Source: Drosophila persimilis (lineage: Eukaryota > Arthropoda > Insecta > Diptera > Drosophilidae). From it: a stretch of DNA of 64,000 nucleotides. A program made the translations under genes and the position numbers. Below the pieces are notes generated by a model. The model was not told where the DNA came from. It was given only the letters and a program-made list of their open reading frames with translations, and searched no databases. Of this stretch, positions 1 through 10,200 are shown piece after piece. Position 1 is the stretch's first letter. Each line of letters begins with the position of its first letter. The stretch is taken from the NCBI RefSeq assembly GCF_003286085.1, contig NW_020825288.1:14136001-14200000 (forward strand). Direction: 5' to 3'.

Positions 1-233
1 ATCTGAAATGCCTCGGTTCTTATCATTTTGAGCGGTCGAAAGTTGAGAGTTTTTGCTGGAAGCACCTTAGATCTTACGCGTAAGAAAGCTGTGGGCTTGT
101 AGGGCGGCTCCGCGCCGGGCACCACAGGGAGATGGGAAACCCTCCGCACGCCCAGACGATTCACCAGAGTCACCGATATGTTTGAGAGGAAACCGGCTTT
201 CTGCTGTTGCTCCTTCAGGGCGCTGGCTAACAT
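1..233 (-). CDS. 5' coding part of an unrecognised gene (partial, runs off window)
   Basis: An ATG at 233 opens 52 codons down to 78, followed by a GTAAGA donor. An intron of 73 bases ends at a CATTTCAG acceptor, so the second exon begins at base 2 and leaves the window. The codons are fly-like (CTG, GTG, CCC, CGC rich). The peptide is basic and weakly amphipathic, with VTLVNRLGVRR near residue 20 and PPYKPTAFLR at its end. It has no acidic cluster early on, which would suit a mitochondrial presequence, but that is inference. I do not recognise the protein. It lies in tandem, on the same strand, upstream of nothing else visible; the BTB gene's 3' end lies 390 bases away. Confidence 0.55.
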   Translation of the reverse strand, partial: MLASALKEQQQKAGFLSNISVTLVNRLGVRRVSHLPVVPGAEPPYKPTAFLRVRSKVLPAKTLNFRPLKMIRTEAFQ

Positions 234-622
234 AGATTTGTTTTCTACCGGCTGTGTGCAGCAGCTCCCCATTCGACGAGGATACTACTAAATACTAATA
301 CCTCTTCTCTAAAACTTAAAGAGCGCCATTCCTAAGGCGACACCTCGTACTTCCATTGATTGGTAATAGACTAGCTGCTGGAGTGCAGCGAAATGCGGTC
401 CTGCTAGAGGCCGATGCTTCTCTATAGTAAAGCTACCAATTATTTTGGTCAAGAAATAACCAAATTAATAACCTTTATATAATCATTAGTGGCTACCGGC
501 GGAGCACACGGAGCACAAAAAATCATTTCAATATAAATATTAGTTTACTAACAAAATTTTTAAAATTGTTGTGGCATTGAGGAAGCCTTTAGAAGGCCCT
601 TCAATGTAATATGACGAGTATT
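234..622. other. intergenic / 5' leader of the first gene
   Basis: No open frame is supported here. It should hold the promoter and 5' UTR of the minus-strand gene at 1-233 and the 3' UTR of the BTB gene ending at 623. No clear DRE or motif 1 was seen. Confidence 0.4.
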
Positions 623-2110
623 CTACTCATCAGAGGAGGAGAATTCGTCATCCTCGGCGGAGGACAGGAGGCCCTCCCATGCAGATGTGCCCTTGGAACG
701 TAGTGATGTGGCAGCGAAAGAGTCTTTGATGCTGCTTGCCAAATTAGTGGTTGATGTGTTCTTCGACAATAGCGAAATCTGAGAAAATTTGGTGCTATGG
801 AGATCTAGTTCTGCGAGCGACAGAGCTCCGACGCCATGCTCCGGTTCATCTACACAGCGAATGCAGTCGTCGATATTGGTTTTCTCATTTTGCAGCAAAA
901 ACATGTAGTTTATAAACTCATCCCACGACACAAAGAACATATTCGGTATGGTCGCGCATACAGGGCGATGGTATTCGCAGCGCGTATCGATCATCCAACG
1001 GCGAGGGCGAAGAAGCTGCATTCGGGTCATTGCAAGCCTGTCGCTCAAACAGTCCGGTTCCATTAAAGTTTTTGTCAAAACGCTGCTGTAGAACATGGCA
1101 TCCGCTAGGATCTTCTTGAAGTCGGGTAGCTTTATGAACAGATCCAGTATATCTCCGAACGGACCGATCAGCGTGCGATCTGTCAACATGAACTTCTTTA
1201 GCATGAGTATGGGCATGAACCCATAGCGGACGCTCTTCAGGACTTTGCCAACGCTGCCACGACGCTTGGGCCACTTGTATTTCAGCCAGCACAAACCAGC
1301 ATAAAAGACCTAATTGGATATACACATCAGAATAGATTCAGATTCTGAGCTGAGGGAGGGACTCACTTCCATTTCGGAGTTGACTGCCAAGCGATCCGAC
1401 TTCAGGAAAAGCGTCACTTGAATCTCACTGAGCCGCAGGAACTGAGGAGAGGAAAATATGACCACCGTCGACTTGGTAATGCGATTGACCAACAATCCAT
1501 GCAGCTCCTCGATCTCATGCACCTTGCGCGACTTGCAGAGCATCTCGAATGCATCGTATTCAATCAGATTCTTTTTCTCCAGTAGCTTCCACATCTGCTC
1601 GAGCAATTCGGGAATGGCCAGGAATCGAGCAGCTCTAAAAACTGACAGGTCAAAGCTTTGCAAGACCCTGGACTCCCCATGCATCCAGCGGTATATTTTA
1701 TCGAAGGCACGAGATGCCAGCTCTGGGGTCTCGAAGTACAGGCATCCCTTTTGCATTTTCTCTATCAAACGTTTCGAAAAAAGCGAAAGAACCACATCGT
1801 GGCACAGGAAGCGCACCCCGTCCACGTTCACAATGGTAGAACGACTGCTTTCTATGTGATTCATAGCCACCTCCATCAAGCGATCTTTGTTCTTTAGTCG
1901 AATAAATTTTTTACAAATTTCATTCGACTTTTCTACCTCGGCGGTGTGTTTTTTGAAAGCTTCTAACTGCTCTGTGATTCTGGTATTGCCAGGGTCAAGG
2001 CTGCGAGGAAAAAGCACGATTAACAACGAGTACTGGTCAAAAGTTTGCACTTACGCGGTAACTCTGCGTGGTTTAACTTCCCAGTCCTTTACATGCTTTT
2101 TCTGTGACAT
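623..2110 (-). CDS. BTB/POZ plus BACK-like domain protein
   Basis: Three exons join in frame: 2110..2055, 2000..1367 and 1309..623, giving 458 residues. The donors are GTAAGT and GTGAGT; the acceptors are CTCGCAG and CAATTAG. Residues 70-170 look like a BTB fold (VNVDGVRFLCHDVVLSLFS followed by the F..A..F..I..WMHG pattern). It is followed by a BACK-like helical region that reads across the last junction as SEME-VFYAGLCWLKYKWPK. The C-terminus is serine-rich and ends with an acidic tail (EDDEFSSSDE). BTB-BACK proteins often serve as cullin-3 substrate adaptors, but Kelch repeats are absent and I cannot assign a partner. The gene is divergent from the polymerase iota gene and shares its promoter region. 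The structure is sure; the family name is an inference from pattern. Confidence 0.8.
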
Positions 2111-2290
2111 GTTTTCTTTGTATTCTTTAAAAATGATCCCGGCTTTTGAGAATAGATTAGCAAGACGTGAGCTATATATTTAATTTGAAATTTTAATTTT
2201 ATTGAAAAAAATTTCATGGGTAAAACGTCATAGAGATGGGAGATCAGCGACTACAAAACATCGATATGTCCCACCGCAACGATATCGATG

Positions 2291-2342
2291 TATCGATATA
2301 CAATCTTATACGGTCACACTGGTTGCTTAATCAGTGTGACCG
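2291..2342. promoter_or_regulatory. bidirectional promoter: DRE plus inverted motif 1 pair
   Basis: A perfect DRE, TATCGATA, lies at 2291-2298. Motif 1 (CGGTCACACTG) lies at 2311-2321, and its exact inverted copy (CAGTGTGACCG) at 2332-2342. These are known fly core-promoter elements, bound by DREF (or BEAF-32) and M1BP, typical of housekeeping genes without TATA. The pair sits between the BTB gene (ATG at 2110) and the polymerase iota gene. One copy in each direction fits divergent transcription. Confidence 0.8.
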
Positions 2343-2973
2343 TTTCCTGTACTCGTTTTGTTGTTTGATGGCTGCAGTTTTTAGATTTAATGGTAAATTT
2401 ATAATAGTTTAACTTGATAAATGCGTGCTACTTAGGTGTGTAGACGACTACACAGTCGGCCGATAATAAAATGTCAATTAAGTGTAGCATTAGTGCTGTT
2501 TCCCAGCGAGACACATCCCGTCCGCGTCCGGAGAAATTCTGGTGTTTTCTCGACTATTAACTAATGCGTCATCGTAGCAACAACAGAAAAATGTGCAATA
2601 TTGTTGTTAAATTAAGTGTTTAACCGGCAGACGCTCACGAGATGTGTCTACGTCAGAAGTTTTTCGTGTTTCGGGTTGCTTGTTTGATTAGAAAGTCGGC
2701 TTTGCCTCTGCCGATGAAAGAGCGCGGGGGGCGAGGGGCGCACGCAACAGTGGAAGATTTCACGTCAAGGCGAACAGCACCGCCCCGCACCACACCCCTG
2801 GTCCCAGTCCATGGCAAGCAGCAGCTGTTGTACGAGAGACCGACTGCTGCTCTCTCTTGTGGCTTGCTTTGTTTTGATGCCAAGCATTTTCAATGAAAAA
2901 TCCTCGACTTGCATCATTCACTATTTCACCATACACATATTTTTCCCTCCTTCCATTGCAGCCGCTTTGAATC
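2343..2973 (+). other. 5' UTR and probable 5' UTR intron of polymerase iota
   Basis: No conserved coding frame is seen. A pyrimidine-rich tract ends in CCATTGCAG, followed by a short stretch and then the ATG at 2974, so the leader is probably spliced. The 5' exon would lie around 2.35-2.6 kb, just after the shared promoter. Confidence 0.5.
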
Positions 2974-5318
2974 ATGGATTTCACCAGCGTGCTGGCCAAG
3001 AGCGAGGCGCATCAGCGCACCATTGTGCATCTCGACATGGACTATTTCTACGCCCAGGTGGAGGAGATACGGGACCCCACGTTGCGCACGAAAGCCTTGG
3101 GCATCCAGCAGAAAAATATATTGGTTACCTGCAATTATGTGGCGCGGGCTCGAGGGGTGAACAAGCTCATGCTCATCACAGAGGCTCAGCGCCTGTGCCC
3201 GGATCTGGTCTTGGTCAATGGCGAGGACCTGGCGCCATACCGTCTCATGTCGCAGAAGATCTTCGATTTGCTTCTGAACTACACACCCATGGTGGAAAAG
3301 CTCGGATTCGATGAGAACTTCATGGATGTGTCGGCCCTGGTGGACCTTCGGCAAGCACATGCAGCCGATGCGCAACAAAGGCCGCCAGTTGGACACACTT
3401 ATCCGGACGATGGCACCCCGTTGACCACCTGCTCCTGTGGCTGTGCCCAGCGCCTGGCGATTGGCACCCGCATTGCTCAGGAAATACGCGAGGAGCTGAA
3501 GCTGCGGCTGGGAATAACCTGTTGCGCCGGAATCGCCTACAACAAGCTATTGGCCAAACTGGTGGGAAGCAGCCACAAGCCCAACCAGCAGACTGTCCTG
3601 GTCTCAACATATGCGGAGCAGTTCATGCGGGAGCTGCACGATATAAAGCGCGTGACGGGTATCGGCCAGAAAACGCAATGCCTCCTCTTGGAGGCCGGTA
3701 TGTCTACGGTGGAGCAGCTGCAACAATGTGACATGGTCGTTATGCGAAAGAAGTTCGGCTTCGAGACAGCCACCAAGCTGAGGGATTTGGCATTTGGTCG
3801 CGACTCGAGCACGGTCCGGCCCACCGGCAAGCCGAAGACCATTGGCATGGAGGACGCCTGCAAGCCCATATCAGTGTGCACAGATGTGGAGGAGCGGTTT
3901 CGCATGCTGCTCATCAGGCTCATCGAGCAGGTACGTTGACAAAATATACATTTAAGAGAAACATGTACTGATTGTTTCTATTGCCATTTGCAAAGGTTGC
4001 CGAAGATGGACGTATCCCCGTTGCCATCAAAGTTGTGCTGAGGAAATTTGACTCGCAGAAGAAAAGCAGTCACCGCGAGACCAAGCAGGCAAGCATCTTG
4101 CCCTCCCTATTTAAGACCTCTATGTGTGCGGGCGAGATGGGTGTCAGTAAAGTGCAGTTGGCGGATGGGGCCCAGGATAAGCTCCTCAAGATCGTAATGC
4201 GGCTGTTCGAACGCATCGTGGACCTAAGCAAGCCGTTCAATATCACCTTAATTGGATTGGCATTCTCCAAGTTCCAAGAGCGCAAGGTTGGCTCCTCATC
4301 CATAGCCAATTTTCTCATCAAGAAGGCAGATCTGGAGGTTCAGTCAATAACTTCATTGACCAACACGAGTCTCACAAGTCCAACGGCAGAGAGTCCGACC
4401 TCCGATGAGTCGGCATTCCGCTCCTCGCCGACCACCTTCAAGCCGAGTGATCAATTCTATAGGCGACGTGCCACCACAGCCTCGCCAATCCCCATGCTGC
4501 TGGACAACGGCTCCGAGTCGGCGGCCACCAATTCGGACGTTAGTGATTTCTCCGAAACCGAAATAGAGCCATCGCCAAAGAAGAGCCGCATCGGTCGCAT
4601 GCTGGTCTCGAAGCGCAGTCGTTTGGCGGTGGATGTGATGGACACCGCTGCCGATGTGGCGTCGCCCAGCAAACTCCGTGTCTGTGATCTACGTCTCAAC
4701 TCTCGCGACAGCGAAAAGGATTATCCTATGAGTCCCATTGCCAGCGCCACCACCCCATCCACGTCGGCAGACGGGTGTTCTGTAGGTGCTCCGCGATTCC
4801 GGACAATCCAGCCGCCCAACACGCTACTAAATCGGATCGATGGCAGTCTTCGCTTCATGCCTACGCGCACTGCCCGTCGGATTAGCTCGAACGCTAGCTC
4901 GACAGCCTCGTCTCCACTGCCCTCGCCCATGGATGATTCCATGAGCGCTCCCTGCACGCCGACCACAGCACCCGATGCGTTTCCAGCGCCCAACAATAAT
5001 AGCTGCACAGCAAGCGAGACCAGCTCCACAGCCAGCGTCCACGCCAATGATGTTCTAACGGAGATCGCCTGCCCAGCTGGAGTCGATGCTGAAGTTTTCA
5101 AGGAACTTCCAGTGGAACTGCAAAACGAGCTGATTGCGTCCTGGCGCAGTTCTCTGGTGGCAGCGGTGGAGCACACAGCGGCGGCTAGCACAACAGCGAA
5201 TAGTGCGGCCACAGCCAGAGCGGGTGGAGGTGGCGGCGCACCTGCTACGGCCAGCGCTGGTGCCGGGAGTCGACCCGAGAAGAACACGCTGTATCGCTAT
5301 TTTTTGAGGAATAAGTAA
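2974..5318 (+). CDS. DNApol-iota: DNA polymerase iota (Y-family translesion polymerase)
   Basis: Two exons, 2974..3930 and 3996..5318, give 759 residues with a phase-0 GTACGT / GCAAAG junction. Y-family catalytic motifs are visible: HLDMDYFYAQVE near residues 19-30, supplying metal-binding aspartates, and GFDENFMDVS near 110, with the second catalytic acidic pair. NILVTCNYVARARG and LVLVNGEDL follow, and these are typical of iota rather than eta or kappa. The helix-hairpin region reads VTGIGQKT. The little-finger domain crosses the intron (EQ-VAEDGRIP). Near residues 674-697 is a ubiquitin-binding motif (UBM; VFKELPVELQNEL), and the last residues (NTLYRYFLRNK) resemble a PIP-type PCNA contact. 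The enzyme inserts bases opposite lesions in the nucleus. The serine/threonine-rich middle is low complexity. Only one UBM is evident, whereas the human protein has two. Confidence 0.95.
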
Positions 5319-6104
5319 TGCAGTGCATCGGCATCACATCGTTTCTAGTTTAAGAAAACCGTTCTAAATATCAGTTTAAATATATTTTATTTTTGTAGGT
5401 ATACGGTTACATATTGTTATTTGATGGGGTGCTAAATTGGACGAGCTTATGCTAGGATATATCATCATCCTCATTCAGTAAGATACAAATATGAATACTC
5501 AGCGTAACAAACATGTTGCTCGAGACTTACACTAACGATTTGGCGGACTCTAAATTAAAAAAAACATAAGCACGGACAGAACATCCGTAAAAAAACATGT
5601 ATCCTAGTATGGGCAGTCCGTTGGCAGCTGAGAGCTTTGCGATTATACATAGAAATTCATTGTTGCACATTTGCAATACATTTATTTCATCATTTTCAAT
5701 TTCATTATCTTTATACAATGTTTAATTGGTTGGGGGTGTGGCCTACTTACGCATAGATAATACAAAAGATCTGAACCTTGATCGGGCGCTTACACTAGAG
5801 ACGACACCATCTCTCACACGAAGTAACAAACTTTTAGCTAATTGAATGGGGGGTGGGGCGGGGGACACAAAAGTGTCCTGAAGTGTCTGAGCCTGACTTG
5901 ATACAAGTGAGATATATTTTGTTGTTTTTTTTTTATGATGGCAACACAAGTTGGAACAGTCGAAAATTGTTGTCTTTTTTATTATTACTAAACGTCGCTT
6001 TCAAAATAAAAGTGAAGTCCCTAAGTCAGCAAATGTGTGAAGCGTTTTACTTACCATTCGATTCTAGGGCGGGGGCGGTGGTGGTGGCGGTTCAAAAGGG
6101 GCAT
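5319..6104. other. convergent 3' UTRs of polymerase iota and Ada2b
   Basis: This AT-rich stretch lies between two convergent genes. A run near 5374-5392 is a likely cleavage-signal zone for the plus-strand gene. TTTATT at 5978-5983 reads AATAAA on the minus strand and could serve Ada2b. A 63-codon minus frame at 5527-5718 has no coding signal. Confidence 0.4.
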
Positions 6105-8479
6105 TCAATGGCTCAGCCAGCCGCATTTGATAAAGAACTTGCGCAGCGAAATTTCCATGGGGCTGCCCAACGATGGCGCTCCACTCAGACAGACGGTTTT
6201 CAGGGAGAGGTAGGTGGTAGGTGTTATATTCAGTTTCTTGCACAAATCCTTCTCGTTGTGGGTCAGCAGATTGCTGCCCAGCGGCTGGGGCAGGTGTTTA
6301 AGCTCTTCCAGTTGTGAACGTAACTTAAAGCTCATGCTGGGCACCGCCTGCTCCTCGGAAGTGTTATGGCTTCCGCTGCTGCCGACGACCTCGTTTGGAT
6401 GCAGTAGCTGGTTGTTTTTGGACAGTGGTGGATGCTGCTGCTGCTGCTGAAGTTGTGGGCTTCCCTTCGCTGATGTCGTTGGCAGATTCGCCTGCGCTGC
6501 CATCGTCGTAGCCGTGGAAATCGCTCCCGTCGTCGCTGTTATGCCCGATTCCAATGATGTCCCCGTCACCGTCCCCATCCCCATCCCCGCCCCTGTTGTT
6601 GTTGTCGGCAGCGTCGTAGCTGCCGACGATACCCGACAGTTATCCAAGTAGTTTCTGCTGTGCGATAATCCGTCGGAGCAGGTCGGGTCGACGGTGTGGT
6701 GCGTGTTTCTTGGTGCGATTGAACTTGAGCTTGCCTCGGCGCCGCTTGACATTTCGCTAATAAGGAGGGGAGGAGCATGCACATCGTTATAGAAATTGAA
6801 ACTCCAATTTTCAATCTTAGCCAAATACTTACGCCTTTCTGAGATTCGGTTGTGGGGAGAGCAAGGAAGAGCTTGGCGGCCGAAGATTTCCATTGGAGGG
6901 CTGCGTGAGGTCCTGTGGTTAAACATTGTCTTATACAACCATTCAAACGCTCGCTGTTTGGTGCGTTGATAATACAGAGGAGCTGAATATCGTGAGAACA
7001 AGACGGGAAAGCGATTGTAAGTTTGGTACAAGAATGAACAAAGCAGCACACACGATATTCAACTCGTCATGCATTTTCATTGGACGAGCGCACACAACCA
7101 GGGAATTAAATTGTAACAATAGCAGCCTGCATTCAATATCTACTAAGACTATATACATAAATGTGGCTGCAACTGATTGCAATTGCATTCCCTGCCGAGT
7201 TGTATGCCCGTTTAGCGGGCTCGCACTTACAGTCTTGCCATGACCATAGGGTCCTGTGGATCGGTGCGATGCCATTGCCGCGTGCTGCTCGAAGTGCACA
7301 CATTCTTCGATTTTTGTGAGACCGTTGTAGCGATAGCGATACAGCTCCGACTGCCGGATCCGCAGCTCCTTCTCGCGCTCCAGGGAGGCCAGCAGGCGCT
7401 CGTACTCGTTGCAAGTGTAGAACTGGGCGTAGACGCGAAACCGATCCCGAAACTCCTTCTGCTCCTTGGTGAGGCCTTGGTGCAAGGCATAGTTGCGGTT
7501 GCGGAAGAAATTTGAGACCAGCTGGTAGTCGCGCACCATTCGCTTGCGGCGGGCCCGTTCGCGGAGGCGTCGCGTGTAAATGTCTACGTGAGCCAGCTTC
7601 AGCATAACGTCCACCTCCGTGTCCTCTGAACTGAGCGTAATGTTCGAGATCAGCTGCTCGGCGGTGGGATCGTACTCGCGCTCAAAGCTGTCCCTGTTGG
7701 GCATGTAGCCCAGCTGCGCCGCCTCGTCGGCGTTGATCTCCAGAGGTGGCAGATTGGCCATGGCACTGGCACCCAGCGAACCACCATCATCATCACCTGT
7801 GTGGTCGATGAGACGCGGTCGTTGCGACTGGGCCGGCGTCCAGGTAGCACGGCCAATTGTGCCATTGACGAATTTATTTACATACTCCTCTTTGGCGTCT
7901 TCCGCCGACTTGGTCTCAATGTGTTTGCTGATGTCCTCCCAGTTGCCGAAGCCGTACTGCTCGATGGCGTCCAGCAGACGAATCTCCTCGCGGGCTGTCC
8001 ATGCTCCCTTGCCACGGAACACACTCAGTATGGAGGTGCCCGTGTCCATGAACTGGTAGGCATGATTGTTCTGATGGGCTCCGATCTCTGCCCCGGACGC
8101 GAAGCACTACAACAAAATTTAAACGTAAATACCTGCTGCGCACTCAGTAAACAGCTGTTCCCAAACAACATTGTGAAATCGCCGGCTATATACATATAAA
8201 CATATATATTATATGCATATGTATGAATGAATGTACAGTGAACTTTAGCATGAGTCAGTGCTAACAGTTCCAGAGCGTTGCTAACAGGGGCATCTCTATA
8301 GTACGTGTGCTGAACTGTACACTGTATGCATGCATGTATGTACATATGTGTGCTATGTTACTTACTTGCAGGCATAAATCGAAGTTTTCACACTCTGCAC
8401 AATGCACACGAATGCCCTGGATGTCGTCCTGGCAGTTGGTGCAGTTATATTTAGTAAACAGGTCCGCAATCGTGGTCAT
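6105..8479 (-). CDS. Ada2b: transcriptional adaptor Ada2b (SAGA histone acetyltransferase subunit)
   Basis: Four exons, 8479..8366, 8106..7231, 6912..6833 and 6756..6105, join in frame to 573 residues. The first exon is a ZZ-type zinc finger (CTNCQDDIQG, HCAECENFDLCL, completed by CFASG in exon 2). A SANT domain follows (WTAREEIRLLDAIEQYGFGNWEDISKHI), then the ADA2 region with RERARRKRMVRDY. The last exon holds a serine/threonine- and glutamine-rich linker and a C-terminal SWIRM domain (LCKKLNITPTTYLSLKTV). Ada2b couples Gcn5 to nucleosomes in the SAGA complex in the nucleus. The length fits the long isoform known in flies. The intron between exons 2 and 3 stays open for 95 codons after the donor, so retention would give a different C-terminus lacking SWIRM. 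Confidence 0.95.
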
Positions 8480-8860
8480 TATGGCCTTAAAGTGGACTTT
8501 TCCACATAAATTTTTGTGCGAAAAAACTAGACAGCCGCCATCTTGACAGTGTTAAATTTGATTTACATGGCAGCTACACGTACACGGTAACTACACGCTT
8601 ACTACATGATGGGATGAAAAAGAGGGTATGGACAACAGGTTAAACGGCCAAGAAAACGCATCGGGTGCAAGGCAAAAGGCACCAAAAAGTGCGAGGTGAG
8701 GCTCGTATGGCTGTTGTCCATACCCATTTATATTTGCCATTCAAAATTGCGACTCATTTGTTCGTTGCGGAATAGAGCAGCAGTGTGACCGTCTGACACT
8801 CAGAAATATACCGACTCATATTCAAAATACACCAAATTAAAACGGTTTCATCCTATCTAT
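8480..8860 (-). promoter_or_regulatory. Ada2b upstream region with motif 1
   Basis: On the minus strand, motif 1 (CGGTCACACTG) occupies 8781-8791. It is followed upstream by TATATTT-type motif 6 elements (8803-8832), about 300 bases from the Ada2b ATG. The same order occurs ahead of the CUEDC2-like gene. A 15-bp inverted repeat (8624-8638 with 8711-8725) lies between the motif and the ATG, so it may be in the 5' UTR. Confidence 0.6.
8624..8725. repeat. 15-bp perfect inverted repeat, 72-nt spacer
   Basis: GGGTATGGACAACAG at 8624-8638 is the exact reverse complement of 8711-8725. The spacer is purine-rich and GC-richer than its surroundings. It could be a small foldback element or a hairpin in the Ada2b leader. 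Confidence 0.75.
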
Positions 8861-8924
8861 GAGATAAAGATCATGTTCATGGCACATTTTTTGATTCTTG
8901 TGTCCCGCTTTCTTCTCCGATTAG

Positions 8925-9400
8925 ATCTAGAAACCCCCCTTGTGCAATTGTCGAGCTCTTTGCCAAATCTTCGACTAGTTACGCCAGTGTTTTCACCGGG
9001 TCCGGACGGGTTCCAGGCAGTGTACTGGTACTGCTCCGTGTTAAGCCCGGCTTAAACTATTCACCTATCCATTGATTCTTCATGCTTCCCCCCGTTATGG
9101 AAGAAACCCTTTAGAATTCCTCTTCATAAGAAAGGTAATAAGTCTGATGCAAAGAACTATGGAGGTATACATATATATATATCTAAGCTATTCGCTATTC
9201 CTAAAATGTTTAGGAAGACTTTAACTCCGCACCTGCATCTCCCCAAATCACTTATATCTCCAACTCAGCTTGGATTTATAAGGCGGAGATTAACAAACAC
9301 CAATTTATTGGAGTTAACCTCCTTCATTATCAAGGGCTTTTAAGGTAATCTATAGACGGATGTTATTTGAGTAAAGCATTCGACTCCCTGCTGAGATGGT
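8925..9400 (+). mobile_element. decayed non-LTR retrotransposon (reverse transcriptase fragment)
   Basis: Broken plus-strand frames spell reverse-transcriptase motifs. GPDGF is at about 9000. In another frame, IPLHKKGNKSDAKNY begins near 9116, followed by SKLFAIPKMF, SPTQLGFIRRR and NTNLLELTSFI. After a further frame break comes KAFDSL near 9377. These are the order and spacing of the fingers and palm blocks of Jockey/LOA-type LINEs. Stops and at least two frameshifts make it inactive, and the YADD block is not found. The exact family cannot be named without a search. Confidence 0.85.
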
Positions 9401-9539
9401 GATAGATGCAGTCATTACCAATCAACGTCCAGAAAATTAATAACTTGAGTTCAACCACGGAAAATAGTACTAATAATAATAATAATAATTACTCTTGTAA
9501 ATCTATCCTAAACCTAAACATATCCTTTATCTTTGCATA

Positions 9540-10200
9540 AAAAAACGACCACGATATCTTTTTCCTAAACTGCGCTAAAATTCTTCATAATTCATAATTT
9601 TTTGTTGAGAGTATTTTTGGCCGACAATGGTCTTATCGTTCTCTGTCCATTATCACCCTCGGTTTTGATTCGGTTTAATATTACTAGGTAGGTAGGGCCG
9701 TCAGCTCTGAAGACATATATTTATCCCACTGATGATTCAATTTCCTACAAGATTGGCTAATTTTAATCTCCTTCCTTCCTTTAATTTGATTGTTTCCAAA
9801 ATAAGGATTGAACATAAATAGTACAAACATAAAACGTAAGTGAGTATGGAATGTAACGTTATTTCTTACATGTTCCTGGTATTTGAAGACTTGTTTCTTG
9901 TCAACTGGTTTATGGACATTCGTTAATTTAATAGTAAAATACTGTTTTCCAATAAACCATTTTCTGCATTCATTGTAGCCTGGGAGGACAAACACTTCAA
10001 TTCTATAATACCCATAGTTGCAAGATTTGTGGACAACATTTTGGAACTCTCTAGATGCTTCGAAAGGGGAACTTTTATTTGAATTAAAAAACGTTTCGTT
10101 TACAGCATCGAGTATGTATGCTTTAAATATTGATAGTTGTTTATTTATTAATTTCAAAAGTTTAATTCGAGTGTTTTGCATTTTCTTTAAGTTGATTTTT
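9540..10200. repeat. dispersed repeat copy with a residual 165-codon frame
   Basis: The block 9600-9740 resembles 30700-30870 (TCTCTG.CCAT, CTCGRTTTTGAT, AATATTACT, CAATTTCCTACAAGAT). The block 9850-10150 resembles 13846-14250 (TTCTGGTACTTGCAGACTTG-like, then TCTATAATA). On the minus strand, 10181..9684 is open for 165 codons with CNYGYYRIEVFVLPGYNE; the second copy retains GYYRIE and several stops. The frame is therefore probably an old element's remnant, not a host gene. Confidence 0.6.

Noticed and set aside
5527-5718. 63-codon frame between polymerase iota and Ada2b
   Set aside because: AT-rich, no conservation clue, lies in convergent 3' UTRs.
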